NCBI GenBank assembly: GCA_018780805.1 | Contig: JADMJD010000138.1 | Coordinates: 1-61,675 of the forward strand | DNA: 61,675 bases | Reading direction: 5' to 3' | Source: Rubrivivax sp. | Lineage (GTDB): Bacteria; Pseudomonadota; Gammaproteobacteria; Burkholderiales; Burkholderiaceae_C | In this document: positions 10,701-17,816 of the stretch, in pieces | How the letters are laid out: every line of letters begins with the position of its first letter | Numbering within the stretch: the first letter of the stretch is position 1 | The notes under the pieces: generated by a model | Told to the model about the DNA's origin: nothing | Seen by the model: the letters and a program-made list of their open reading frames with translations, nothing else | Databases searched by the model: none | Program-made: the position numbers and the translations under genes

Positions 10701-10996
10701 TCATCGGCATCTGGCCACGCCACAACCTGGCCGACGGCAGCACCACCACGCAGCCGGAGTTTTCGTTCTGGTTCCAGGACGTGGGCTGGGGCGTGGAAAA
10801 CCACGGCACCGACCCGCAGATCGAGGTCGACAACGCGCCGCAGGACGCGGCCGCGGGCCGAGACCGTCAGCTGGAAGTGGCACTTGCCACCGTGCTGGCG
10901 GCCATTGAAAGCGAGGGGGTCAGCCGGCCGGCCTTCACGCCGCGGCCGGTGCTGGCCTGCCCGCCCTTGCCGCCGCGAGGCGGCCCTCCGGATTAA
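7787..10996 (+). CDS. Tricorn-type S41 family protease
   Basis: Protein of 1069 aa, close to the 1071 aa of the archaeal tricorn core protease, which trims peptides released by other proteases. Layout: an N-terminal beta-propeller region with repeated WSPDG/SPDG-type blades (about 15-550), a mixed Ala/Lys/Asp linker, a tricorn C1 domain, PDZ (about 765-830) and the S41 catalytic domain. All four catalytic residues are present: Ser726-His727 (TSHAYE), Ser946 (HAGSDGD) and Glu1004 (GVENHG). Each is offset by exactly 19 from tricorn S745, H746, S965 and E1023. There is no signal peptide, so it is probably cytoplasmic. ATG 7787 is preferred to the upstream frame extension. The C-terminal tail PPRGGPPD is encoded by the first unit of a tandem repeat. 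Confidence 0.9.
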   Translation: MMPAYLRMPTLRGEQLVFVCDDDLWGVHADGGVARRLSNGLGEPGWPALSPDGQWLAYTGRDAHHTEVWLMPAVGGPTQRLTWLGADTQVRGWTADGRILFISNQGQPFIRNHQAYTLAPEGGGPEPLVLGQVNHLAFGPNGARVIGRNTADPARWKRYRGGTAGHLWVDAAGQGEFQRLRGPDGNLTCPMWLGDRLWFLSDHEGVGNLYSCHPDGSGLQRHTDHAEHYARHASTDGQRIVYQCAAALWVFDPASDTTRRLPIDVPAARTQTSRRSIAAAEHLGGFAVHPQGHSVALDVRGKLVTLPLWDGAVRQLGPADGVRHRLGQWLADGRTLVAVSDADGEERVELHRNGQVHALPWTPEQLGRVVALSAAPRGDRVAIATHRNQLWLGDTASGELTLADTRDAGRIDDLAWSPCGGWLAYAAWTDARHRAIQLLEISTGGITAVTQPEFHDWAPAFDPDGKYLYFLSNRTFDPVYDSLQFALSFPRGARPYLVALQADAAPPFEPAPRGLKDAKADAPAGDKAPAPSGLTRIDLPGLAQRVAPFPVPEGRFGAIAGAAGGQVIWTRLPIPGAHGRGGHTEGPGVLERFDFATGQAESGIAPADEFRLAADHHTVLLRVGPRLRAIAADRKADDKAGGDKPGRESGWLDLGRVRLQHEPRAEWRQMLREVWRLQRDQFWVADMSGIDWAVVWARYAPLLDHVATRAELSDLVWELQGELGTSHAYESGGDHRKPPAVALGQLAADLRWDGQGWALTHVVAGDPWDPAAESPLRAIGVAAQPGEHIVAVGGQPVDASHPPQALLLNQAGTTVALSLAGANGTREVLVRPLADETPARYREWVEHNRAWVHAQTGSRVGYLHVPDMMSAGFAEFHRYFRTECDRDGLVVDLRYNRGGHVSELLLEKLARKRIGYNLARWQRPAPYPDESRAGPVVALTNEHAGSDGDIFSHSFKLMKLGTLVGTRTWGGVIGIWPRHNLADGSTTTQPEFSFWFQDVGWGVENHGTDPQIEVDNAPQDAAAGRDRQLEVALATVLAAIESEGVSRPAFTPRPVLACPPLPPRGGPPD

Positions 10997-11050
10997 CCGC
11001 CGCGAGGCGGCCCTCCGGATTAACCGCCGCGAGGCGGCCCTGCGGATTAA
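10970..11050 (+). repeat. Three tandem 27-bp units, each a GCGA-loop hairpin
   Basis: Units at 10970-10996, 10997-11023 and 11024-11050, the third with one mismatch, plus a partial fourth. Each begins CCGCCGCGAGGCGG, a 5-bp stem closing a GCGA tetraloop, and ends GGATTAA. The unit is nine codons long and its TAA is in frame with the protease gene, so unit 1 encodes the last eight residues and the stop. There is no T run, so it is not a classic terminator; it may protect the 3' end or weaken transcription. Confidence 0.85.
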
Positions 11051-11066
11051 CCGCCGCGGGGTGGGG

Positions 11067-11384
11067 CTACTTCCTGACCGGCGGCGCGGTGAAGAGTTTG
11101 GCGGCGCGGCCCTTCAGTTCCAGCAGCTCGCTGGGGGTGATGGAGTAGCGGCCGGTGACCGCGTTGACCTCGACGCGGAACTCCACTTCCTTGCTGCCGT
11201 TGGACAGGATGCCGACGCTGAACTCGTAGTCCTGGCGCTCGGCCGGCAGGCCTTCGGCCTCCACGTCCCAGTCGGTGTGTTTGACCTCGTAGATGTCGCC
11301 GCTGGCCAGGTCCAGCACGCCGGTGGCGTGCACCTCGTCGTCGCTCAGTTCATCGACGATCTTGATCGGCAGTTTCAGGTCCAC
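11067..11384 (-). CDS. Hypothetical protein, 105 aa
   Basis: Starts with GTG at 11384, preceded by GAGGAA at good spacing, reading MDLKLPIKIVDELSDDEVHA. The acidic, beta-rich N-terminal half and a C-terminal helix (SELLELKGRAAKLF) suggest a small soluble globular protein. No signal peptide, membrane segment or known motif is seen. It is 46 bp downstream of metW on the same strand, so it may be read with metXW. Function unknown. Confidence 0.65.
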   Translation of the reverse strand: MDLKLPIKIVDELSDDEVHATGVLDLASGDIYEVKHTDWDVEAEGLPAERQDYEFSVGILSNGSKEVEFRVEVNAVTGRYSITPSELLELKGRAAKLFTAPPVRK

Positions 11385-11430
11385 GGCAGCTTCCTCGGTT
11401 CGGGGGCGGGATTGTAGGGGTCCGGCCCGC

Positions 11431-12015
11431 TCAGGCCCGCTCGAACCGGAACACCGCCGTGCTGGCCATCAGGTTCGGCCAGTGGTCCACCCGCCGGCCT
11501 TCGTGCAGGCCGAAGGCGTCTATCACCCGCAGCCCGCACTGCTGCGCCAGCACCTCGAAATCGGCAAAGGTGCCGACGCGGATGTTGGGCGTGTCGAACC
11601 ACTGGTAGGGCAGGGCCTTGCTCACCGGCATGCGGCCACGCAGCACACTCAAGCGGTGCGGCCAATGCGCGAAGTTGGGAAAACTCACGATGGCCTGGTG
11701 GCCGACACGCGCCGTCTCGCGCAGCAGCTGCGCCGTGTGGCGCAGGTTCTGCAGCGTGTCCAGCTGCAGCACCACGTCAAAGCTGTCGTCGTCGAACAGC
11801 GACAGGCCGTCCTCCAGGTTCAGCTGCAGCACCTTCACGTCGCGCCGGATGCACTGCGCCACCAGCGCGTCGTCGATCTCGATGCCAAAGCCGCGGCAGC
11901 CGCGCTCGTCGCGCAGGTGCGCCAGCAGCGCGCCGCTGCCGCAGCCGAGGTCGAGCACGCGGCTGCCGGGGGGCACCAGGGCGGCGATCTGGTCCAGGCC
12001 GGTGCGGGCATCCAT
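11431..12015 (-). CDS. metW: Methionine biosynthesis protein MetW
   Basis: Class I SAM-dependent methyltransferase-fold protein (194 aa), always found next to metX and thought to assist or activate the homoserine acyltransferase. The SAM-binding loop VLDLGCGSGALL (about residues 20-31), an acidic residue at the end of strand 2 (IEID), and the MetW-typical stretches LDTLQNLRHT and SFPNFAHWPHR are present. It lies 79 bp downstream of metX on the same strand; the gap is filled by a palindromic repeat. Confidence 0.94.
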   Translation of the reverse strand: MDARTGLDQIAALVPPGSRVLDLGCGSGALLAHLRDERGCRGFGIEIDDALVAQCIRRDVKVLQLNLEDGLSLFDDDSFDVVLQLDTLQNLRHTAQLLRETARVGHQAIVSFPNFAHWPHRLSVLRGRMPVSKALPYQWFDTPNIRVGTFADFEVLAQQCGLRVIDAFGLHEGRRVDHWPNLMASTAVFRFERA

Positions 12016-12094
12016 GTCAGTTCCGCACGGCCGCCCGAAGGAACTGACGCTCCCCCTCGGGGGGAAACGAGCGCAGCGAGTCAGGGGGTCTCAT
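12016..12094. repeat. Palindromic GC-rich repeat between metX and metW
   Basis: GTCAGTTCC (12016-12024) pairs with GGAACTGAC (12040-12048). It is followed by CCCCC-TC-GGGGGG (12052-12064) and an AAACGAGCGCAGCGAGTC segment. The composition matches short intergenic repeats I know from Comamonadaceae genomes. It fills the whole metX-metW gap, and its first arm supplies the bases just before the metW start codon. Confidence 0.7.
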
Positions 12095-13219
12095 TCAGCG
12101 GATCTCCCGGGCGATGTTGCCGAAGTAGGCGCGCATCACCTCGTGGTAACGCGGGTCTTCGAGCAGGAAGGCGTCGTGGCCATGCGGCGCGTCGATCTCG
12201 GCGTAGCTCACGTCGTGCTGGTTGTCCACCAGGGCCTTGACGATCTCGCGGCTGCGCGCCGGCGCAAACCGCCAGTCGGTGCTGAAGCTCACGAGCAGGA
12301 ACTTGGCCTTGGCCGCGGCAAAGGCATGCGCCAGGCTGCCGCCGTGGTCGCGTGCCGGGTCGAAGTAGTCCAACGCACGCGTGATCAGCAGGTAGGTGTT
12401 GGCGTCGAAGTACCCGGCGAACTTGTCGCCCTGGTAGCGCAGGTAGCTTTCGATCTGGAACTCGATGGCCTGCGTGCTGTAGGCCAGCTCGGCCTCCCTC
12501 ATCTGGCGGCCGAACTTCGCTTCCATCGAGTCGTCCGACAGGTAGGTGATGTGGCCGATCATGCGCGCCACCCGCAGCCCACGCGCCGGCACCACGCTGT
12601 GTGCGTAGTAGTGGCCGCCGTGGAAGTCGGGGTCGGTCACGATGGCACGCCGCGCCACCTCGTTGAAGGCGATGTTCTGGGCCGACAGACTGGGCGCCGT
12701 GGCCACCGCGATGCAGTGGCGCAGCCGATGCGGGTGGCGCAGGCTCCAGCTCAGCGCCTGCATGCCACCCAGGCTGCCACCCAGCACCGCGGCCAGCTGC
12801 GTGATGCCCAGCCGGTCCAGCAGCAGCGCCTGCGCATCGACCCAGTCTTCCACTGTCACCACCGGGAAGTCCGCACCCCAGGGCTGGCCGGTGGCGGGGT
12901 TGATGTGCATCGGGCCGGTGGAGCCAAAACACGAGCCCGGGTTGTTGACGCCAATGACGAAGAAGCGGTCGGTGTCCAGCGGTTTGCCGGGGCCGACCAG
13001 GTTGTCCCACCAGCCGGTCTGGCCGTTGGCATCCTGGCCCGCCACATGGTGGCTGGCGTTGAGTGCATGGCACACCAGCACGGCGTTGCTGCGTGCGGCG
13101 TTGAGCCGGCCATAGGTCTCGTAGACCAGGTGGTAGGCCGGCAGCAACGCGCCGCTGCGCAGCGGCAGCGGCGCGTCGAAGTGCATCTCTTGAGGGGTGA
13201 CGGAACCGAGGGAAACCAT
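12095..13219 (-). CDS. metX: Homoserine O-acyltransferase
   Basis: Alpha/beta-hydrolase enzyme (374 aa) that acylates homoserine, the first committed step of methionine synthesis. The nucleophile is Ser149 in GGSLGGMQ; the C-terminal [11 protein letters not shown] carries the catalytic His. The acyl donor may be acetyl- or succinyl-CoA; members of this family in proteobacteria use either, and I cannot decide from inspection. ATG 13219 gives the typical N-terminus ([17 protein letters not shown]). The open frame up to 13312 would pass through a riboswitch-like element and terminator, so it is rejected. No clear ribosome site is seen: the terminator's T run ends 10 bp before the ATG. Confidence 0.95.
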   Translation of the reverse strand: MVSLGSVTPQEMHFDAPLPLRSGALLPAYHLVYETYGRLNAARSNAVLVCHALNASHHVAGQDANGQTGWWDNLVGPGKPLDTDRFFVIGVNNPGSCFGSTGPMHINPATGQPWGADFPVVTVEDWVDAQALLLDRLGITQLAAVLGGSLGGMQALSWSLRHPHRLRHCIAVATAPSLSAQNIAFNEVARRAIVTDPDFHGGHYYAHSVVPARGLRVARMIGHITYLSDDSMEAKFGRQMREAELAYSTQAIEFQIESYLRYQGDKFAGYFDANTYLLITRALDYFDPARDHGGSLAHAFAAAKAKFLLVSFSTDWRFAPARSREIVKALVDNQHDVSYAEIDAPHGHDAFLLEDPRYHEVMRAYFGNIAREIR

Positions 13220-13229
13220 GGCAGACAAC

Positions 13230-13263
13230 AAAAAACCCGGCGCCGCAAAAGCGGACACCGGGT
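13230..13263 (-). terminator. Intrinsic terminator in the metX leader
   Basis: On the minus strand ACCCGG..CCGC-TTTT-GCGG..CCGGGT (13263 to 13235) forms a strong hairpin followed at once by six T's, and metX starts 11 bases later. Its position between a SAM-II-like aptamer and the metX ATG is what a transcription-attenuating riboswitch needs. GCCGC in the aptamer's 3' part could pair with GCGGC of this hairpin, giving an alternative antiterminator. Confidence 0.85.
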
Positions 13264-13268
13264 CGGCG

Positions 13269-13322
13269 TCTCTTTTAGCGGCATTTGTTAAAGCGCCCGC
13301 AATACGGAACAAATCGGCGCAT
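13269..13322 (-). ncRNA. SAM-II (SAM-alpha) riboswitch aptamer for metX
   Basis: Read on the minus strand, GCGCC pairs with GGCGC (P1). Between them lies the conserved CCGTATTGC loop segment. AUUUGUU in the loop can pair with AACAAAU beyond P1, giving the SAM-II pseudoknot, and the 3' side carries the conserved GCTAAAAG. This is the sequence and order of known SAM-II aptamers, with different but still complementary pseudoknot arms. Downstream are a terminator and metX, the usual target. High SAM would be expected to lower metX expression. Confidence 0.88.
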
Positions 13323-13326
13323 CGGC

Positions 13327-13332
13327 AGTATA
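13327..13332 (-). promoter_or_regulatory. Likely -10 element of the metX promoter
   Basis: TATACT on the minus strand lies about 7-8 bases upstream of the first base of the SAM-II aptamer, so transcription would begin at the aptamer. No good -35 was found at 16-18 bp. The segment is nearly palindromic and could also serve the divergent gene at 13379. Confidence 0.45.
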
Positions 13333-13378
13333 GCCAAGCGGGTTATCGTCGCGCCGATGCTCCGCCTGGAGGGGACCC

Positions 13379-13873
13379 ATGCATAAAAACGCCGAACTGC
13401 TGCAGCGCTTCTACACCGCCTTCGCGGCGCTGGATGCCGATGCGATGCAGGCTTGTTACGCCGCCGATGCATGCTTTCGCGACGAGGCCTTCACGCTGGA
13501 CGGTGCGGTGCAGATCGGCGCGATGTGGCGCATGTTGTGCACCGCCACGCAGGCCAAGGGCCGCGATGTCTGGCGGCTGGCGTTCAACGGCATCGAAGCC
13601 GACGATCAGCGTGGCCAGGCACATTGGGAGGCGCACTACCGCTTCAGCGCCACCGGCCGCATGGTGCACAACATCATCGACGGCCGCTTTGTCTTCCGCG
13701 ACGGTTTGATCGCCGACCATGTGGACCGCTTCGATTTCTGGCGCTGGTCGCGCCAGGCGCTGGGCACACCGGGCCTGCTGCTGGGCTGGTCGCCCTTCCT
13801 GAAGGCCAAGGTGCGGGCCACGGCGGCGGCCAACCTGGCACGCTTCCAAGCCAGTTCACCCGCCGGTCGCTGA
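13379..13873 (+). CDS. NTF2/SnoaL-like domain protein
   Basis: Protein of 164 aa with an NTF2-like cone fold: N-terminal helix NAELLQRFYTAFAALDADAM, the CYAADACFRDEAF segment, then beta strands around WEAHYRFSATGRMVHN and DGRFVFRDGLIADHVDRFDFWRW. Such proteins are small enzymes or ligand binders; no substrate can be read here. GGAGGGG lies 4-10 bp before the ATG. It is 13 bp upstream of the FMN glutamate-synthase-like gene, so they are probably co-transcribed. Confidence 0.8.
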   Translation: MHKNAELLQRFYTAFAALDADAMQACYAADACFRDEAFTLDGAVQIGAMWRMLCTATQAKGRDVWRLAFNGIEADDQRGQAHWEAHYRFSATGRMVHNIIDGRFVFRDGLIADHVDRFDFWRWSRQALGTPGLLLGWSPFLKAKVRATAAANLARFQASSPAGR

Positions 13874-13886
13874 GCGAGACACACCC

Positions 13887-15557
13887 ATGCACGCCTGGCT
13901 GCTGCGGCTGGACCGCCACTTCCCCGTCCGCTACAGCGTCTGGCTGGCTTGCGCCGTGCTGGCCCTGCTGGCGGCCTTCAGCTGGATCGCCTTCGGTGTC
14001 GGCGGCGGGTTGGCGCTGCTCGGCCTGTTCGGCGTCGGTCTGGGCCTGCGCGACACCCGCCAGCGCCGCCACGCGGTGTTGCGCAACTACCCGGTCATCG
14101 GGCACCTGCGCTTTCTGCTGGAGTTCATCCGGCCCGAGATCCGCCAGTACTTCATCGAAGACGACAACGTCGCCGCGCCGTTTTCGCGCCAGCAGCGCAG
14201 CATCGTCTACCAGCGTGCCAAGGGCGAACCCGACAAACGCCCCTTCGGCACCCAGCTGGATGTGCAGGCCGAGGGTTTTGAGTGGATCAACCACTCGCTG
14301 CTGCCCACCGAACTGGCCAGCCACGACTTCCGTGTGCTCATCGGCGCCGACCGCGCCCAACCCTATGCCGCGAGTGTGTTCAACATCTCGGCGATGAGCT
14401 TCGGTTCGCTGTCAGCCAACGCCATCCTGGCACTCAACGGCGGTGCCCAACGCGGTGGCTTCATGCACGACACCGGCGAAGGCTCGATCAGCGCCCATCA
14501 CCGCGTGCACGACGGCGACTTGGTCTGGGAGATCGCCTCCGGCTACTTCGGCTGCCGCAGCGACGATGGGCGCTTCGACCCCGAACGTTTTGCCGCGCAG
14601 GCCACACAGCCGCAGGTCAAGCTCATCGAGATCAAGCTCAGCCAGGGCGCCAAGCCCGGCCACGGCGGCATGCTGCCCGGCGCCAAGGTGACGGCCGAGA
14701 TCGCCGCCACACGCGGCATCCCGATCGGCGTGGACTGCATCAGCCCGGCGCGCCACAGCGCCTTCAGCACACCGGTCGAGCTGCTGCAGTTCGTCGAACA
14801 GTTGCGCACGTTGTCGGGCGGCAAACCCACCGGCTTCAAGCTCTGCATCGGCCACCCCTGGGAGTGGTTTGCGATCTGCAAGGCCATGCTGGCCACCGGC
14901 ATCCTGCCGGACTTCATCGTCGTCGATGGTGGCGAGGGCGGTACCGGTGCCGCCCCGCTGGAGTTCACCGACCACGTGGGTGCGCCATTGCAGGAAGGCC
15001 TGCTGCTGGTGCACAACAGCCTGGTGGGCCTGAACCTGCGCGAGCGCATCCGCATCGGCTGTGCCGGCAAGGTGATCAGCGCCTTCGACATCGCACGCCT
15101 GATGGCACTCGGCGCCGACTGGTGCAACTCGGCGCGTGGTTTCATGTTTGCGCTGGGCTGCATCCAGGCCCAGAGCTGCCACACCGGCACCTGCCCCACG
15201 GGTGTGACGACACAGGACCCGCTGCGCCAGCAGGCGCTGGTGGTGCCCGACAAGATGGAGCGTGTGTTCCGCTTCCACCAGGGCACGCTGGACGCGCTGA
15301 AAGAGCTGACGCAGGCCGCCGGCCTGGACCACCCGCGTGACTTCCGCCTGACGCACATCGTGCGCCGGGTCAGCAAGAGCGAGGTCAAGCTGCTGGCCAA
15401 CCTGCTGCCACAGGTGAAACCGGGTGAGTTGTTGGCGGCGGCCACGGGCCGAGCCGCCTGGCCGCACAAGGTCTACGAGCTGTACTGGCCGCTGGCCGCG
15501 GCCGAGTCGTTTGCCGCCCTTTCGGGGGTCACGCCTTTGGAGGCGCCGTCTCCGTGA
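13887..15557 (+). CDS. Membrane-anchored FMN-binding glutamate synthase family protein
   Basis: Protein of 556 aa with one or two N-terminal membrane helices (about 17-58) followed by a GltB-type FMN/(3Fe-4S) barrel. The cluster motif C-x5-C-x4-C is visible (GCIQAQSCHTGTCPTG). The barrel also shows IKLSQGAKPGHGG and DGGEGGTGAAP, as in glutamate synthase. It lacks the glutaminase and the NADPH subunit, so it is not a complete glutamate synthase; an oxidoreductase using a small-molecule or membrane electron partner is likely, with unknown substrate. The end overlaps the convergent GST gene by 29 bp. Confidence 0.88.
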   Translation: MHAWLLRLDRHFPVRYSVWLACAVLALLAAFSWIAFGVGGGLALLGLFGVGLGLRDTRQRRHAVLRNYPVIGHLRFLLEFIRPEIRQYFIEDDNVAAPFSRQQRSIVYQRAKGEPDKRPFGTQLDVQAEGFEWINHSLLPTELASHDFRVLIGADRAQPYAASVFNISAMSFGSLSANAILALNGGAQRGGFMHDTGEGSISAHHRVHDGDLVWEIASGYFGCRSDDGRFDPERFAAQATQPQVKLIEIKLSQGAKPGHGGMLPGAKVTAEIAATRGIPIGVDCISPARHSAFSTPVELLQFVEQLRTLSGGKPTGFKLCIGHPWEWFAICKAMLATGILPDFIVVDGGEGGTGAAPLEFTDHVGAPLQEGLLLVHNSLVGLNLRERIRIGCAGKVISAFDIARLMALGADWCNSARGFMFALGCIQAQSCHTGTCPTGVTTQDPLRQQALVVPDKMERVFRFHQGTLDALKELTQAAGLDHPRDFRLTHIVRRVSKSEVKLLANLLPQVKPGELLAAATGRAAWPHKVYELYWPLAAAESFAALSGVTPLEAPSP

Positions 15558-16146
15558 AGCTGGGCCGCGCGGCCAGCTTGTCGCTGAGTTTGTGCAGGTT
15601 GGGGTACTGCTCGCGCCAGGCGATGTGGCCAAAGCGGAAGTCCAGGTAGCCCAAGGCGCAACCCACCGCGATGTCGGCCAGCGTGAAGGCGTTGCCGTGG
15701 CACCAGGGCTTTTCGCCCAGGCCCTGGCTCATGGCCTTCAGCGTCGTGTCCACACGGCTCATCTGGCGGTCGATCCAGGCCTGCGAACGTTGTTCAGCGC
15801 TGCGGCCCGACCAGGTGGCCTCCAGGCGCGCCAGGATGGCGGCGTCCAGCAGGCCGTCGGCCAGGGCTTCCCAGGTGCGCACCTCGATGCGCTCGCGCCC
15901 GGTGGGCGGGATCAGCTTGCCCACGGGCGACAAGGTGTCCAGGTACTCGACGATCACACGTGAATCGAAGACCGCCTCGCCGCCTTCCATCACCAGGCAG
16001 GGCACCTTGCCCAGCGGGTTGGACTTCAGCACCACCTCGGCATTCCAGGGGTCTTCGTTCAGCAACTGGAAATCCAGCTTCTTCTCCGCCATGACGACAC
16101 GCACCTTGCGGACGTAAGGGCTGGTCGGTGATCCGATGAGCTTCAT
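15529..16146 (-). CDS. Glutathione S-transferase, YibF-like
   Basis: Protein of 205 aa. The N-terminal thioredoxin fold starts MKLIGSPTSPYVRKVRVV with a Ser/Thr-rich active-site region. NPLGKVPCLV holds the cis-Pro, and FDSRVIVEYL binds the glutathione glutamyl group. The C-terminal helical domain has FTLADIAVGCALGYLDFR and ends FTETAPPKA, closely resembling E. coli YibF. The ATG at 16146 gives the family length; the frame continues upstream through the next gene but is not coding there. Substrate unknown. Confidence 0.92.
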   Translation of the reverse strand: MKLIGSPTSPYVRKVRVVMAEKKLDFQLLNEDPWNAEVVLKSNPLGKVPCLVMEGGEAVFDSRVIVEYLDTLSPVGKLIPPTGRERIEVRTWEALADGLLDAAILARLEATWSGRSAEQRSQAWIDRQMSRVDTTLKAMSQGLGEKPWCHGNAFTLADIAVGCALGYLDFRFGHIAWREQYPNLHKLSDKLAARPSFTETAPPKA

Positions 16147-16184
16147 GGTGGCGATTTTGTGGGTACTCCCTGACGGCTTGCATT

Positions 16185-17480
16185 CTATCGAGGCGCCTGT
16201 CGCGTGAAGTCCACGCTCAGGGGACGGCCCGGCAACTGCAAGGCCACCGTGGCCGGTGCGCTGCGCGCCACGATGTGGCCGCCACGCACCGTGACGAGGC
16301 GCGCTGCACGCAGGCGGATCGCTTCTTCGGGGCTGCGGGCCTGCAGCAGCACCGCGTCGGCGCGTGCGCCCACCGCCAGGCCGTAGCCTTCCAGCCCCAT
16401 CACCTGCGCGGCGTTCACGGTCACCGCGTCGAAACAACGGCGCATCGCGGCCAGGCCCGTCATCTGCGCCACGTGCAGGCCCATGGACGCCACCTCGAGC
16501 ATGTCGGCCGAGCCGAGCGCGTACCAGGGGTCCATCACGCAGTCGTGGCCGAAGGCGACGTTCACCCCCGCGGCCATCAGCTCCGGCACCCGCGTCAAAC
16601 CACGGCGCTTGGGGTACGTGTCGTGCCGGCCCTGCAGCGTGATGTTGATCAGCGGGTTGGCCACCACCTGCAGCTGCGCTTCGACCATCAGCGGGATCAG
16701 CTTGCTCACGTAGTAGTTGTCCATCGAGTGCATGGACGTCAGGTGCGAACCCGTCACACGCCCGTGCAGGCCCAGGCGTTGTGTCTGCACCGCCAGGGTT
16801 TCGACATGGCGCGACAGCGGGTCGTCGCTTTCGTCGCAGTGCATGTCCACGCGCAGGCCGCGCTCGGCCGCCAGCTCGCACAACAGGCGCACGCTTTCGG
16901 CGCCATCGGCCATCGTTCGCTCGAAATGCGGGATGCCACCGACCACGTCCACGCCCAGGTCCAGCGCACGTGTCAAGTTGGCCAGCGCACCCGGGCAACG
17001 CAGCACACCGTCCTGCGGAAAGGCCACCAGCTGCAGGTCGAGGTAGGGCTTCACCTGCTGCTTGACGTGCAGCAGCGCTTCCACCGCCAGCAGCCGCGGG
17101 TCGCAGACGTCCACGTGCGATCGGATCGCCAGCAGCCCTCGCGCCACGGCCCAGTCGCAGTAGGCCAGCGCACGTTCGACCAGCGCCTCCTGCGTCAGCT
17201 GTGGTTTCAGCTCGCCCCACAGTGCGATGCCTTCCAGCAGCGTGCCGCTGAGGTTCAGCCGCGGCAGGCCCAGGCTGAGCGTGGCGTCCATGTGGAAGTG
17301 CGCGTCGACAAACGGCGGGCTCAGCAGCCAGCCCTGGGCGTCGATCTCTTCGGCATCGGGCACCGCGGGCAGCGCCGGGGCCATCGCGGCGATGCGGCCG
17401 TCCTGCATCAGCACGTCGATGTCGGGGCGGCCGTCGGGCAGCGTGGCGTGGCGGATCAGCAGCGGGCGGGGTGTGGACAT
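16185..17480 (-). CDS. codA: Cytosine deaminase family amidohydrolase
   Basis: Metal-dependent hydrolase (431 aa) predicted to convert cytosine to uracil. Metal ligands and catalytic residues are visible in order: VDAHFHMD (HxH), the IRSHVDV segment, HCDESDD (His and catalytic Glu), SHLTSMHSM, and GHDCVMDPW with the last Asp. Overall order and length match CodA. It sits just downstream of the URC4/nucleoside transporter block, so uracil produced here could feed that pathway. A related ring amidohydrolase (for example a creatinine- or isocytosine-type deaminase) is not excluded. Confidence 0.87.
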   Translation of the reverse strand: MSTPRPLLIRHATLPDGRPDIDVLMQDGRIAAMAPALPAVPDAEEIDAQGWLLSPPFVDAHFHMDATLSLGLPRLNLSGTLLEGIALWGELKPQLTQEALVERALAYCDWAVARGLLAIRSHVDVCDPRLLAVEALLHVKQQVKPYLDLQLVAFPQDGVLRCPGALANLTRALDLGVDVVGGIPHFERTMADGAESVRLLCELAAERGLRVDMHCDESDDPLSRHVETLAVQTQRLGLHGRVTGSHLTSMHSMDNYYVSKLIPLMVEAQLQVVANPLINITLQGRHDTYPKRRGLTRVPELMAAGVNVAFGHDCVMDPWYALGSADMLEVASMGLHVAQMTGLAAMRRCFDAVTVNAAQVMGLEGYGLAVGARADAVLLQARSPEEAIRLRAARLVTVRGGHIVARSAPATVALQLPGRPLSVDFTRQAPR

Positions 17481-17507
17481 GGCGGTGCGGGTGGGCGAGG
17501 GGTTTGA

Positions 17508-17810
<303 letters not shown>

Positions 17811-17816
17811 CGGCGT

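Noticed and set aside
10970..11050. CRISPR array
   Set aside because: The repeats are directly adjacent with no spacers and no cas genes nearby.
13220..13312. N-terminal extension of MetX by about 31 residues
   Set aside because: The extension would translate the SAM-II aptamer and terminator and has no counterpart in MetX proteins.
13887..15557. Considered as glutamate synthase large subunit fragment (pseudogene)
   Set aside because: It has its own membrane N-terminus, normal length for the stand-alone FMN-binding family and an intact iron-sulfur motif, so it is a complete member of that family.
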